From Nitrospira sp. (GTDB taxonomy: Bacteria; Nitrospirota; Nitrospiria; Nitrospirales; Nitrospiraceae), in the NCBI GenBank assembly GCA_035968315.1, contig JAVYIN010000007.1:342996-406995 (forward strand): a stretch of 64,000 bases of DNA. Direction: 5' to 3'. The position numbers and the translations under genes were made by a program. This document shows positions 44,338 through 53,095 of the stretch, in pieces (the first letter of the stretch is position 1; each line of letters starts with the position of its first letter). The notes beneath the pieces are model-generated. The model worked only from the letters and a program-made list of their open reading frames with translations. It was not told where the DNA came from and did no database searches.

Positions 44338-44929
44338 GAAAGGTCCGATAGTAGCGAATGACCTTGCGGACGTATTGGCGCGTTTCGTCGATCGGCGGCA
44401 AGCCGCGATAGCGGTCCACCGTGTGTTCGCCGGCGTTGTAGGCGGCGAGGGCGAGCGGAAGGTTTCCGCTAAACCGATCGAGCAGCTGGCGAAGATACTT
44501 GGTCCCCCCTCCGATATTGTCTTCCGGATCATACAGGTCGTGGACATCGAGGCGCACGGCGGTCTGCGGCATCAGCTGCATGAGTCCGACCGCTCCGGCG
44601 CGAGAAACGGCCATGGGGTCGAAGTCGGACTCCGCTTTAATGACGGCTCGAATCAGGGCGGGGTGCAACTGATGTTGCTGGGAGGATCGGCTGATCATCG
44701 GCCCGAGTTCCCGTTCGGACAAGGTGGGGTGCAACCGGTTCGATTGGGGGGTGATGCGGCGGTAGCGAAGATCGTTCGGCACATTGGTGAGAGCAATCGT
44801 GCCATTGGCGTCGATGTATTGATAGATTTCAGCGTGCAGATCCTGGGGTGACAGCGTGAGCCATGTTGCGCCAAGCAGCAGGGTCGAAAGAAGCATTCTG
44901 GTCGTAGGCAATGGAGATCTCCTCAACAT
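44240..44929 (-). CDS. Exported lytic transglycosylase with DUF4124 region
   Basis: An envelope enzyme (about 229 residues) cutting peptidoglycan glycan strands. The signal peptide (LLSTLLLGATWLTLSPQDLHA) is followed by a DUF4124-like part (EIYQYIDANGTIALTNVP) and an SLT domain with the catalytic Glu in VIKAESDFDPMAVSRAGAVG, then LMQLMPQTA and AAYNAGEHTV. The start is uncertain: ATG 44959, 44953 or 44929, or a TTG at 44911 that has a good AGGAG site. Its 3' end overlaps nadB on the opposite strand. Confidence 0.88.
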   Translation of the reverse strand: MLRRSPLPTTRMLLSTLLLGATWLTLSPQDLHAEIYQYIDANGTIALTNVPNDLRYRRITPQSNRLHPTLSERELGPMISRSSQQHQLHPALIRAVIKAESDFDPMAVSRAGAVGLMQLMPQTAVRLDVHDLYDPEDNIGGGTKYLRQLLDRFSGNLPLALAAYNAGEHTVDRYRGLPPIDETRQYVRKVIRYYRTFLMKDLATTGHVIASTQPASQSPHPASAPAAAE

Positions 44930-45052
44930 GGTGGTTCGCTCGTTTGCAGGCATGGTCAAACGATAGCAGCCTGCTGCTACCTGTCAAGGAAATGCAGTTC
45001 CTGTACCCTGCAAGGAAATGGGAATAGATCGTGAAAACAAGAGGATCGGAGT

Positions 45053-45952
45053 CTAGGGCGAAGCCGGCGGTTCCAGAAAGCGGCGATGATTGTCCATAAA
45101 GTGCTTATGCAGTTGCCGAGTCAGAGGGCCTGGAGTTCCGGCGCCGATTGGCTGGCGGTCGATCGACATGACGGGCATGAGCTCCATGCTGGTGTTGCTG
45201 AGAAAGCATTCATCGGCCTGCAGCAGGTCGTGAGGGGTGAAGCGGCCTTCGATGGCCGGGATGCCGAGCTCCCGTGCGAACTGTAAGATGAGTTCTCTGG
45301 TGATCCCGTCAAGAATGCCGCACGCAATCGCCGGTGTCAGGAGCCGGTTTTGAGAGACAAAAAAGAGATTGCTCACGGTGCACTCCGTGAGATGGCCTTC
45401 CCAGTTTAAGAAGAGGCTGTCGAATGCTCCGGCGGCGATGGCTTCGCGCTTGGCCAGAATATTGTTCAAAAAGTTGGTGGATTTGATTTGAGGCGACAAC
45501 GCGCTGGGCAGGTTGCGTTTGGTCTGCGCGATGATCAGCGCCACTCCGCGCTGGTAGGTGTCCTCGGTTGGCGGGTGCAAGGGCTTCGCCATAATGACGA
45601 GCGTGGGGTTCGGGCACAGCGCGGGGTCGAGGCCGATTTCGCCGACGCCTCGAGACACCGTAATTCTGAGATAGGCGTCGGTCTGGTCGGTTCCCACCTG
45701 ATTGCGTTCCATCGCCTCGTGCAAGAGATGCGGCCATCCGCCGGAAGGGACTGGGAGCGTCAGGCCAATGGCATCGGCCGACCGCTGCAAGCGCGCCAGG
45801 TGCTGATCGCGCATGAAGATCCGATTCCCGTAGGAGCGGATCGTTTCGTAGACGCCATCACCATACAGAAACCCGTGATCGAAGACGGAGACGACGGCAT
45901 CCTTCTCTTCGACAAACCGGTCATTCAGATAAATCCACATCGGTGTTGTCAC
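45053..45952 (-). CDS. pabC: Class IV aminotransferase (aminodeoxychorismate lyase or branched-chain type)
   Basis: A 299-residue PLP enzyme. Fold-type IV texts: YLNDRFVEE, FDHGFLYGDGVYETIRSY, the Schiff-base Lys in SPQIKSTNFLNNILAK, and GHLTECTVSNLFFV. The family includes aminodeoxychorismate lyase, D-amino acid and branched-chain aminotransferases. Adjacency to pabB (4-bp overlap, pabB first) favours the folate role, making 4-aminobenzoate. Sequence alone cannot exclude D-alanine or branched-chain activity. Confidence 0.85.
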   Translation of the reverse strand: MTTPMWIYLNDRFVEEKDAVVSVFDHGFLYGDGVYETIRSYGNRIFMRDQHLARLQRSADAIGLTLPVPSGGWPHLLHEAMERNQVGTDQTDAYLRITVSRGVGEIGLDPALCPNPTLVIMAKPLHPPTEDTYQRGVALIIAQTKRNLPSALSPQIKSTNFLNNILAKREAIAAGAFDSLFLNWEGHLTECTVSNLFFVSQNRLLTPAIACGILDGITRELILQFARELGIPAIEGRFTPHDLLQADECFLSNTSMELMPVMSIDRQPIGAGTPGPLTRQLHKHFMDNHRRFLEPPASP

Positions 45953-47421
45953 GATAAGGCGCTCAGGAAGGCCTGGGCCTTGTGCATCGTCTCCTCATAT
46001 TCTTTGGCCGGGTCCGAGTCGGCAACGATACCGGCTCCGACCTGAAGGTAGCCGGCTTCCTCCCGGAGTACCAGCGTGCGGATCACGATGTTGAAATCCA
46101 GATCGCCGCTCCAGCTGACATAGCCCATCGATCCAGTATAGGGGCCTCTCCGCACGGGTTCCAGTTCATCGATGATCTCCATGCAACGGATTTTGGGCAC
46201 GCCGGTAATGGTGCCTCCGGGAAAGACGGCGCGGAGGAGGTCAAAGCCGGTCGTGTCTGCCTGGAGCCGGCCGGAGATGTGGGAGACCAGATGGCTGACG
46301 TGGGAATATTGCTCAATGGCCATCAATTCATCGACAAGGACCGAGCCGAATTCACATACGCGTCCCAGGTCATTCCGTTCAAGATCGACGAGCATCAGGT
46401 GTTCAGCCCGTTCTTTTTCGCTGGCCCGCAATTCTTCCATCAGCCGCCGGTCGTCAGCCGCGTCTCGCCCCCGCGGCCTGGTTCCCGCAATCGGCCTCGT
46501 GTCGGCCTGCCGGCCGGTCAAGCGCACCAGCCGTTCCGGCGAGGTGCTGATGAAGCTGGTTTCGCCGACACGCAGGAGGCCGGAAAAGGGCGAAGGGTTC
46601 ATGGTGCGCAACCGCGCATAGGCCTGGAGTTCCGAGGCGAGGCGTGATTCCGGGGCAAAGCGCGGGCTCGTGACGGAAAAGCGGTGTGAGAGGTTGGCTT
46701 GATACAAATCGCCCGCGGCAATGTAGTCCTGGCAGCGGCGCACTCGCTCCATGTACGAGGCTTGGGATTGCTGGGGCGCAAAGGTAATCGGTCCCGACGA
46801 GTCAGCCGTGCGCGGTTCGTGGGCCGGACGGGTGAGCCGATCGTGCAGCCGGGCGAGCCGGTCGCAGCCTTCTCGATAGAGGGATTCCCGCGATTCTCCG
46901 GAAAACCGTTCAAGCGGAGGGCAGAAGATCAAGTGGAGATCGTGTGAATCATGATCGAATGCCGCCACGAGGTCGAAGAAGGCGAACTCCAGATCAGGGA
47001 AATGCAGATCGTCGAGCGCATGGCTGGGTAAGGATTCGAATTGACGGACGAGATCGTAGCTCAGATAGCCCACGGCTCCGCCGAAGAACGGAGGGGCTCC
47101 CGGCGGGCGCTGGATTGGGGAGCGCTGCATCAATTGAGCAAGGGTGTGGAATGGTTCCCGTCCTGTGCTGGTGTTCCCGTCCGATGTTCTGAGGGTCCAG
47201 TCATGATTCTTTCCCGAGAACGTTTGATAGGGGGCGTCGGCAAAGAACGAATAGCGGCCGGTTGTGAGGGGGCCTTTGCCGCTCTCAAATAAGAAGGAGG
47301 GGCCAGAGTTGGACGTGACTCGGCTATAGCACTCGAACGGACTCAGGGAGATTCCGCGAATCGTGACGATCAAGGGCTGGGGAGGTCCGTCGAGGAAGGG
47401 CGTCGGTGATGGCATGGTCAT
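45949..47421 (-). CDS. pabB: Aminodeoxychorismate synthase component I
   Basis: A 490-residue chorismate-binding enzyme that adds ammonia to chorismate to give aminodeoxychorismate for folate. The motifs FISTSPERLVRL, PIAGTRPRGRD, LMLVDLERNDLGRV and the closing GAGIVADSDPAKEYEE are typical of PabB/TrpE. It is followed by the class IV aminotransferase with GTGA overlap. A glutamine amidotransferase pabA is not in the window. I chose ATG 47421; 47415 is also possible; a longer frame to 47508 has no support. Confidence 0.9.
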   Translation of the reverse strand: MTMPSPTPFLDGPPQPLIVTIRGISLSPFECYSRVTSNSGPSFLFESGKGPLTTGRYSFFADAPYQTFSGKNHDWTLRTSDGNTSTGREPFHTLAQLMQRSPIQRPPGAPPFFGGAVGYLSYDLVRQFESLPSHALDDLHFPDLEFAFFDLVAAFDHDSHDLHLIFCPPLERFSGESRESLYREGCDRLARLHDRLTRPAHEPRTADSSGPITFAPQQSQASYMERVRRCQDYIAAGDLYQANLSHRFSVTSPRFAPESRLASELQAYARLRTMNPSPFSGLLRVGETSFISTSPERLVRLTGRQADTRPIAGTRPRGRDAADDRRLMEELRASEKERAEHLMLVDLERNDLGRVCEFGSVLVDELMAIEQYSHVSHLVSHISGRLQADTTGFDLLRAVFPGGTITGVPKIRCMEIIDELEPVRRGPYTGSMGYVSWSGDLDFNIVIRTLVLREEAGYLQVGAGIVADSDPAKEYEETMHKAQAFLSALS

Positions 47422-47596
47422 AGACGGTCGAATCTGCGCTCCGATAGGGACCACACTATACCGTAGCCATCCGGTCGAGGGACAGGGCCTAACGGCTTGA
47501 CATTTCAATAAGGATTCTGCTTGAATTGCGCGCCCGCAAACGGTGGAGTGCTTATTCAGTATCGCGGTCTGAGTACTCGCCCCCAGTGGGTATGGT

Positions 47597-47842
47597 ATGC
47601 CCCCTTCACAAGATCCGTTCTATGCGGGGCTCGGCCAGGCGGTCCGAATCGGGACCGACCTGCTAGCTGCGTTGATTGTCGGAGGAGGGTTAGGCTGGGC
47701 CATCGATACCTATCTCCTGGAGTCTACTCCCTGGGGAATGGTGGTGGGGTTGGTGCTGGGCGTCATAGCCGGGATACGGAACGCATACCGGTCGGCGATG
47801 AGATGGCCGGGGTCACCGCAAGAGAACGAACGTAAAGGATAG
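47597..47842 (+). CDS. atpZ: AtpZ/AtpI-type F-ATPase accessory membrane protein
   Basis: An 81-residue protein with two membrane helices (LLAALIVGGGLGWAID and WGMVVGLVLGVIAG), matching AtpZ. Such proteins help c-ring assembly or Mg transport beside F-type ATPase genes. It is 2 bp before atpB. Confidence 0.82.
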   Translation: MPPSQDPFYAGLGQAVRIGTDLLAALIVGGGLGWAIDTYLLESTPWGMVVGLVLGVIAGIRNAYRSAMRWPGSPQENERKG

Positions 47843-47844
47843 CC

Positions 47845-48594
47845 GTGGAAGAAAGTCCGCTTCACGCATTTGAACTGCATAATTATATCCCGCTCTCCAT
47901 TGGAGGGCTGGATATCTCCATCAACAAAGCCGTGATTCTCATGTGGATCGTGGTCGCGTTGGCGGCGGTGTTGATGGTCATGGCCGGGTCGGCCCGCCGC
48001 CTGGTGCCGGGCAAGCTGCAAAATCTCGCCGAAATGCTCGTGGATTTTATCCGGAGCATTATTCTCGACACCATGGGCAAAGACGGGATGCGGTTCTTTC
48101 CGCTGATCGCCAGCCTGTTCATTTTTATCCTCTTTTGTAATTTGCTCGGGTTGATTCCCGGATCGTATACGGTCACCAGCCAGATCGTGGTCACGGCCGT
48201 GTTTGCGTGCCTTGTCTATGGGTTGAGCCTGGTGATGGGCTTTATCCTTCACGGAGCCAAGTTTCTCGGGATTCTCGTGCCGCCTGGGACTCCGGGATGG
48301 CTGCTGCCCTTGATGATTCCGATCGAGTTGATCAGCCAGTTAGCCAGGCCGATTTCGCTGGCCGTCCGGTTGTTCGCCAACATGACGGCGGGCCACGTGA
48401 TCTTGGGCGTGCTGTTCGGGTTGGCGATCAGCGGCGGGATGCTCATCGGCTGGCTGCCGTTTGCCTTTACGATCGCCATGAATGGGTTGGAAGTCGGTAT
48501 TGCGTTCATTCAAGCCTATATTTTCACCGTGTTGACCTGCGTCTATTTGGGAGACGCATTCCATCTGCACGGCCACGATGACCACGCGCATTAA
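47845..48594 (+). CDS. atpB: ATP synthase F0 subunit a
   Basis: A 249-residue membrane subunit forming the proton half-channels. The C-terminal helices carry the essential Arg in SLAVRLFANMTAGH (near residue 175) and end with NGLEVGIAFIQAYIFTVL. Start is GTG 47845 with AAGGA upstream. The C-terminus is His-rich (HLHGHDDHAH). F1 genes (atpH, A, G, D, C) do not follow in this window. Confidence 0.94.
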   Translation: MEESPLHAFELHNYIPLSIGGLDISINKAVILMWIVVALAAVLMVMAGSARRLVPGKLQNLAEMLVDFIRSIILDTMGKDGMRFFPLIASLFIFILFCNLLGLIPGSYTVTSQIVVTAVFACLVYGLSLVMGFILHGAKFLGILVPPGTPGWLLPLMIPIELISQLARPISLAVRLFANMTAGHVILGVLFGLAISGGMLIGWLPFAFTIAMNGLEVGIAFIQAYIFTVLTCVYLGDAFHLHGHDDHAH

Positions 48595-48631
48595 TCGCGT
48601 GTCAGATCAGACAAGGGAGGAGTAGCACACA

Positions 48632-48862
48632 ATGGATTCAGCAGCAGCAGCGTTGTTAGGCATGGGGTTGGCGGCGGCGGGTTTCGCCGGTGCCGGTGTG
48701 GGAATCGGGTACATCTTCGGCAAGATGATCGAAGCCGTGGCGCGCCAGCCGGAAGCCGAAGGCCGCGTCGGCAAGTACATGTGGATCGGATTCGCGCTGG
48801 TCGAAGCCATCGCACTGTACGGGTTGGTCATTGCATTTATCATCATGGGCCTTCGCAAATAA
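48632..48862 (+). CDS. atpE: ATP synthase F0 subunit c
   Basis: A 76-residue hairpin of two membrane helices. The first is Gly/Ala-rich (GLAAAGFAGAGVGIGYIFG), the loop has ARQPEAEGR, and the ion-binding Glu is in FALVEAIAL. Ala after the Glu, and no Gln in helix one, suggests proton rather than sodium specificity. A long stem-loop lies immediately after the stop. Confidence 0.95.
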   Translation: MDSAAAALLGMGLAAAGFAGAGVGIGYIFGKMIEAVARQPEAEGRVGKYMWIGFALVEAIALYGLVIAFIIMGLRK

Positions 48863-48864
48863 CC

Positions 48865-48929
48865 GTGCTGAGCAGTGAGTGCTCAGTGCTGAGCAATGCG
48901 CTCGGCACTCAGGACTCAGCACACAGCAC
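48865..48929. repeat. Long imperfect inverted repeat between atpE and atpF
   Basis: GTGCTGAG at 48865 and a matching CAGCAC at 48924-48929 bound two arms of about 30 bp rich in TGAGTGCTCAG-type units. The arms can fold into a long hairpin starting 3 nt after the atpE stop. It could limit readthrough or stabilise the atpE message so that subunit c is made in excess (inference). Confidence 0.6.
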
Positions 48930-48941
48930 GTAGGGGCAACT

Positions 48942-49445
48942 ATGCCGCAGTTTGAATCGAGTTTTTTCTCGTCGCTGATTTTTTGGGAGGTCGTCTCCTT
49001 CGGGATTCTGTTCTTCGTGCTGTACAAGTTTGCCTTCCCGGGCATTCTTGGCATCCTCGAAGAGCGGGAGAAGAAGATCAAGGACAGCCTCGATCAGGCC
49101 GAGCGGCACCGTGCCGACGCCGAGCGGGCGCTCAAGGAGTACGAGGCCAAGCTCAGCGCGGCAGCCAAGGAAGCCGAAGGCCTTCTCGCGGCAGCGAAGG
49201 AGCGGGCGCAACGGCTGTTGGATGAAAACGAACAGCGCCTGACGGCCGAAGCGGAACGTATCAAGGGAGACGCCACACGTGAAATCGATCACGAGCGGCG
49301 GAAGGCGGTGCAGGAGATTCGCAATCAGACCACGGAGCTGGCCTTGCTGGTGGCTGAAAAAGTCGTGCAGCGCAGCCTGACCGATGCGGATCACCGCAAG
49401 TTTGCCGACGAAGCCCTTGAGGCGCTTTCGAAAGCCCACTCCTGA
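48942..49445 (+). CDS. atpF: ATP synthase F0 subunit b
   Basis: A 167-residue peripheral stalk subunit: one N-terminal membrane helix (SLIFWEVVSFGILFFVLYKF) then a long charged coiled coil (EEREKKIKDSLDQAERHRAD). I chose ATG 48942 after TAGGGGC; the frame extends upstream to 48879 inside the stem-loop. It is the last atp gene here and convergent with larE. Confidence 0.93.
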   Translation: MPQFESSFFSSLIFWEVVSFGILFFVLYKFAFPGILGILEEREKKIKDSLDQAERHRADAERALKEYEAKLSAAAKEAEGLLAAAKERAQRLLDENEQRLTAEAERIKGDATREIDHERRKAVQEIRNQTTELALLVAEKVVQRSLTDADHRKFADEALEALSKAHS

Positions 49446-49453
49446 TCAACAGA

Positions 49454-50281
49454 CTATCTGGCCGGGCGCGGTGAGCCCAGACTGACCCCGCCCGGCCGAT
49501 ACCCTTCCAAATCAATCGTCACAAAGCGAAACCCCAGCTCTTTCAGTTTCCGGCTGATGCGCAGCCCTCGCTCGTGCTCAGTCAGGCGTGCCAGCTCGTC
49601 CTGGCCCACTTCAATTCGTGCGATCTCCCCATGGTCCCGCACGCGGTAGTGCCGGAATCCTTCACCTTGCAGGACGGCTTCCGCCTGTTCAATGCGGCTG
49701 AGTTTCTCTCTCGTGATCGTAATCCCACGCGGGATGCGCGAAGAGAGACAGGCCGCGGCAGGCTTGTCCCAATTCGACAGGCCGAGCTCCTGGGCGAGCG
49801 TTCGGATTTCCGCTTTGGAGAGTCCGGCTTCCACCAGCGGGCTGCGGACGCCCCACTCGCGGGCGGCCTTGATGCCAGGGCGGTCGTCTCCGAGATCGTC
49901 AAGGTTCGTCCCGTCCACTATGATGGATCCCGCATGCGCAGCTCGGAGTGTGCCCAATAACTGGTAGAGATCGGTTTTGCAGTGGAAGCACCGGCTCGCA
50001 TCGTTCTCGGCGAAGGCGGGAATCTTGAGTTGATCGGTCTCTATGAGCTCATGGCGGACCCCGATTTCCTCAGCCACGCGTGTTGCGACCTCCAGTTCAG
50101 AGGCCGGGAAGGTGGGAGACAGAGCGGTAATTCCTACCGCGCGGTCTTTGAGCTGATCGTAGGCCACTTTCAGCACCACCGTACTATCGATGCCGCCGGA
50201 GTACGCGACCAGCACGGAGTCCATGCCTGCAAAGATCTGGCGAAGACGGGTGAGCTTCTGCTGGAGAGGAAGGGGCTGCAT
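49454..50281 (-). CDS. larE: ATP-dependent sacrificial sulfur transferase LarE
   Basis: A 275-residue PP-loop enzyme; LarE donates its own cysteine sulfur (or uses a cluster) to build the nickel-pincer cofactor of lactate racemase and related enzymes. Visible are YSGGIDSTVVL (ATP), RCFHCKTDLY with two Cys, and KPAAACLSSRIPRG with a third Cys. Start ATG 50281 is preferred over a TTG at 50296. larB and larC are absent from the window. It is 27 bp after the M16 gene pair and probably co-transcribed. Confidence 0.9.
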   Translation of the reverse strand: MQPLPLQQKLTRLRQIFAGMDSVLVAYSGGIDSTVVLKVAYDQLKDRAVGITALSPTFPASELEVATRVAEEIGVRHELIETDQLKIPAFAENDASRCFHCKTDLYQLLGTLRAAHAGSIIVDGTNLDDLGDDRPGIKAAREWGVRSPLVEAGLSKAEIRTLAQELGLSNWDKPAAACLSSRIPRGITITREKLSRIEQAEAVLQGEGFRHYRVRDHGEIARIEVGQDELARLTEHERGLRISRKLKELGFRFVTIDLEGYRPGGVSLGSPRPAR

Positions 50282-50308
50282 AGGAACTCGCGGCAAACGG
50301 GTGAGTGG

Positions 50309-51691
50309 TTACTGGCGAACTTTGGCCTTGGCGACATTGCCCACGACGACGAGCGCATACCGGGCGGGGTCGAGATACTGTTTGGCGGCTCGCTGCACAT
50401 CTTCTTTGGTGACGCGCTCGATCCATTTGGGGTATTGGCTGAAGTATTCGAAGCCGAGCCCATAGAATTCAACTTGCGCGAGCACCTGGGCCAGCTTCGC
50501 GGTGGAGTCGAGCCGAAGCGGGAAGCTGCCCATCAAAAAGGTCTTCGCCTCGGACAGTTCTTGCTCGCTGACCGGATTGTCTCGCATCGCTTTGATCTCC
50601 GACAGGACTCCGGCAATGGCCTGGTTCGTGGCTTCGGTCCTGGTTTGGAGATTGATCCAGAACGAGCCGGGCAGCGCCCGCGCGTCGTAGTGACTGGAGA
50701 TGCCGTAGGCCAGCCCTTGCTTGTCACGAATGGAGTCCATGAGGCGCGAGGAAAATCCGCCGGCTCCAAGAATGTGATTCATGACGGTGACGGCATAGAA
50801 GTCGGGATTATTTCGGCTGATGCCGCCGTGGCCCAGCATAATCGTCGATTGCGTGAGATCTTTTTCAATGAGCTGCACGGTTTTCTTTTCCACCGCCGCG
50901 GGCTTTTTTAGCGCACGGGCCGCCGGCGTGCCTTTTTTCCAGGCTCCGAAATGGGTCTGCACCAAGGCCGTGGCTTGTTCGACCGTGACATCCCCCACGA
51001 CGGTGAGGATGACTTGATTGGGAATGTACTCCCTCGCATAGAACCCCTGCACATCGGCCAGGGTAATCTTGGCGACGGTCTCCTCCGTGCCGTTCACCGG
51101 CCAGCGATAGGGATGGTTGTGGAACACCAGCTGGTTAAAGGCCCTCATGGCCACGGTGCCGGGATCGTCGTTGTCGCTCGACATCTCTCCCAGGATTTGC
51201 GACCGCACGCGGTCGAATTCCTGCTTGGGAAAGGCCGGATGCATCAGGATGTCGGCCAGCAACGTGAACCCCAGGTCGAGATCTTTTTTCAGCACCCGCG
51301 CCGAGGCGGTGGTGAAGTCCTCGGCGGCCTTGGCTTCCAACGACCCGCCGACGAAATCGATCTGTTCCGCCAGTTGCTTCGAGGAGCGGGTTGAGGTGCC
51401 TTCGTCCAAGAGACTGGCGACGAGGTTGGCGACACCGGCTTTGTCGGAAGGATCCTGGGCCGAGCCGGCTTTGATCAGCGCGTGGATTTCCACGATCGGG
51501 AGAAAGTGCTGTTCCAGCACTAGCACGGTCATGCCGTTGGCCGTCGTGACTTTGACCGGAGTGATGTCCGCGGCCAGTGCCGGAGCGGCCACACAGAACA
51601 GCGCGATGACCGACAGCGCGCGGCAGACGCCCAGCCAGCGGCGAAGCCGGTTCACGGTATGGAGTCCCTGTTGATCGGATGGGTGAGCCAT
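50309..51691 (-). CDS. M16-family peptidase subunit without zinc motif
   Basis: A 460-residue exported M16 protein; signal segment LSVIALFCVAAPALA. The region where HxxEH is expected reads VANLVASLLDEGT, so it lacks the zinc ligands and should be the non-catalytic partner, as in mitochondrial MPP-alpha. The rest shows the two M16 lobes (FPLRLDSTAKLAQVLAQVEF in the second). It begins 5 bp after the catalytic M16 gene and would form a heterodimer with it (inference). Confidence 0.88.
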   Translation of the reverse strand: MAHPSDQQGLHTVNRLRRWLGVCRALSVIALFCVAAPALAADITPVKVTTANGMTVLVLEQHFLPIVEIHALIKAGSAQDPSDKAGVANLVASLLDEGTSTRSSKQLAEQIDFVGGSLEAKAAEDFTTASARVLKKDLDLGFTLLADILMHPAFPKQEFDRVRSQILGEMSSDNDDPGTVAMRAFNQLVFHNHPYRWPVNGTEETVAKITLADVQGFYAREYIPNQVILTVVGDVTVEQATALVQTHFGAWKKGTPAARALKKPAAVEKKTVQLIEKDLTQSTIMLGHGGISRNNPDFYAVTVMNHILGAGGFSSRLMDSIRDKQGLAYGISSHYDARALPGSFWINLQTRTEATNQAIAGVLSEIKAMRDNPVSEQELSEAKTFLMGSFPLRLDSTAKLAQVLAQVEFYGLGFEYFSQYPKWIERVTKEDVQRAAKQYLDPARYALVVVGNVAKAKVRQ

Positions 51692-51696
51692 GGCGA

Positions 51697-53070
51697 TTAC
51701 GATTTCCCCTGGTGGGCGGTGCTCGGTTGCGGCTCCGGTTGCTTCGGCGGCTGAGGCAGCAGAATGCCCAGGGTGCGATTGTCGTGGGTCAGGTATTGCC
51801 TGGCAACGCGTTGCACGTCCTTGGCCGTGACCGACCGGATGCGTTCGAGAAATTGATCGGCCCGCCGCCAGCCGGCTCCGATCGATTCCATCTCCCCCAG
51901 CAACATGGCCCGCCGGAAATTGGAATCCTGTTCAAAGATATGGGCGGCTTCCACTTGGTTCTTGGCCCGCTGTAATTCCAGCTCGGTGGGCGGGTCATTC
52001 TGCAAACGGGTGATTTCATGCTGGAGCGCGTCTTCGACCGCCTCGGTTTTTGCGCCGGGCGTGACGAGGGAGTAGAGGTAGAACAGGCCGGGATCGGTCT
52101 GCATCAACCCATAGTCGGCGCCGACGGCCAGCGAGTTTTTCTGGTCATAGACCAGGCTTTGATAGAGCCGCGAGCTTTTCCCGTGCGAGAGAATCGACTC
52201 CAGGATGTCGAGCGCGTACGAGTCGTCGCTCGCATAATTAGGCACCCGGAAGCCCATCATGACAAAGGGCACCTGAGCCTCACGTTTGAGGAGGAAGCGC
52301 CGCTCGCCGCGCTGTTCCGGTTCAGGGGCCAGTGTCGTCTTCGGGGTCGGTCCTTTGGGAATCGGCTCGAAGAGCTGTTTGATGGTGGGGAGCAGGGCGT
52401 CGGCCTTGATATCGCCGACCACGATCAGCGTCGCATTGTTCGGGGAGTAGAAGGTGTCGTAATGGCGCTGAAGATCGTCGAGCGACATGGCGTCCAGATC
52501 GGCAAACCAGCCGATGATGGGCCAATGGTAGGGATGGCTGAGAAACGCCTGGGCGAACAGGGCTTCCACCAGTGCGCCTTGCGGATCGTCTTCGTTGCGC
52601 ATCCGGCGCTCTTCCTTGACGACTTCCCGCTCGGTTTGAAATTCGCTGTTATCGAGCAGTAAGCCCTGCATCCGATCCGCTTCCATCTCCAGGGCGAGTT
52701 CGACACGGTCGGCCGCGAGATTTTCAAAGTAGGCCGTGAAATCCTGGCTGGTAAAGGCGTTATCGACCCCGCCGTTCTTGCGAATGATCCGGGAGAACGT
52801 GCCCTTGGGATACTTGGCGGTGCCCTTGAACATCATATGCTCAAGCATGTGCGATAGGCCCGCCCGGCCCATCACTTCATTGCGTGAGCCCACTTTGTAC
52901 CAGACTTGTACGGTGGCCACCGGCGCCTTGGGCACCTCGACCAGCAAGACCTTCATTCCATTGGACAAGAGATATTCGTGCGGTTCATTCGCGCGCGCGA
53001 CGTTCCACGAACAGAGGATCGCGAGGAATGCCAAGAGGGCCGGGTAGTAATGGCGTGTGGGTGAATTCAT
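51697..53070 (-). CDS. M16-family zinc peptidase (catalytic subunit)
   Basis: A 457-residue exported metallopeptidase. The signal peptide ends near CSWNVARAN; the zinc motif HMLEH is in GLSHMLEHMMFKGT with the downstream Glu in the following helix. M16 proteins degrade peptides in the periplasm or process exported proteins. It is the upstream gene of the M16 pair, which suggests the two are made in equal amounts. Confidence 0.92.
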   Translation of the reverse strand: MNSPTRHYYPALLAFLAILCSWNVARANEPHEYLLSNGMKVLLVEVPKAPVATVQVWYKVGSRNEVMGRAGLSHMLEHMMFKGTAKYPKGTFSRIIRKNGGVDNAFTSQDFTAYFENLAADRVELALEMEADRMQGLLLDNSEFQTEREVVKEERRMRNEDDPQGALVEALFAQAFLSHPYHWPIIGWFADLDAMSLDDLQRHYDTFYSPNNATLIVVGDIKADALLPTIKQLFEPIPKGPTPKTTLAPEPEQRGERRFLLKREAQVPFVMMGFRVPNYASDDSYALDILESILSHGKSSRLYQSLVYDQKNSLAVGADYGLMQTDPGLFYLYSLVTPGAKTEAVEDALQHEITRLQNDPPTELELQRAKNQVEAAHIFEQDSNFRRAMLLGEMESIGAGWRRADQFLERIRSVTAKDVQRVARQYLTHDNRTLGILLPQPPKQPEPQPSTAHQGKS

Positions 53071-53095
53071 AGTCGGGTGAGTCGCACGGAGTATG

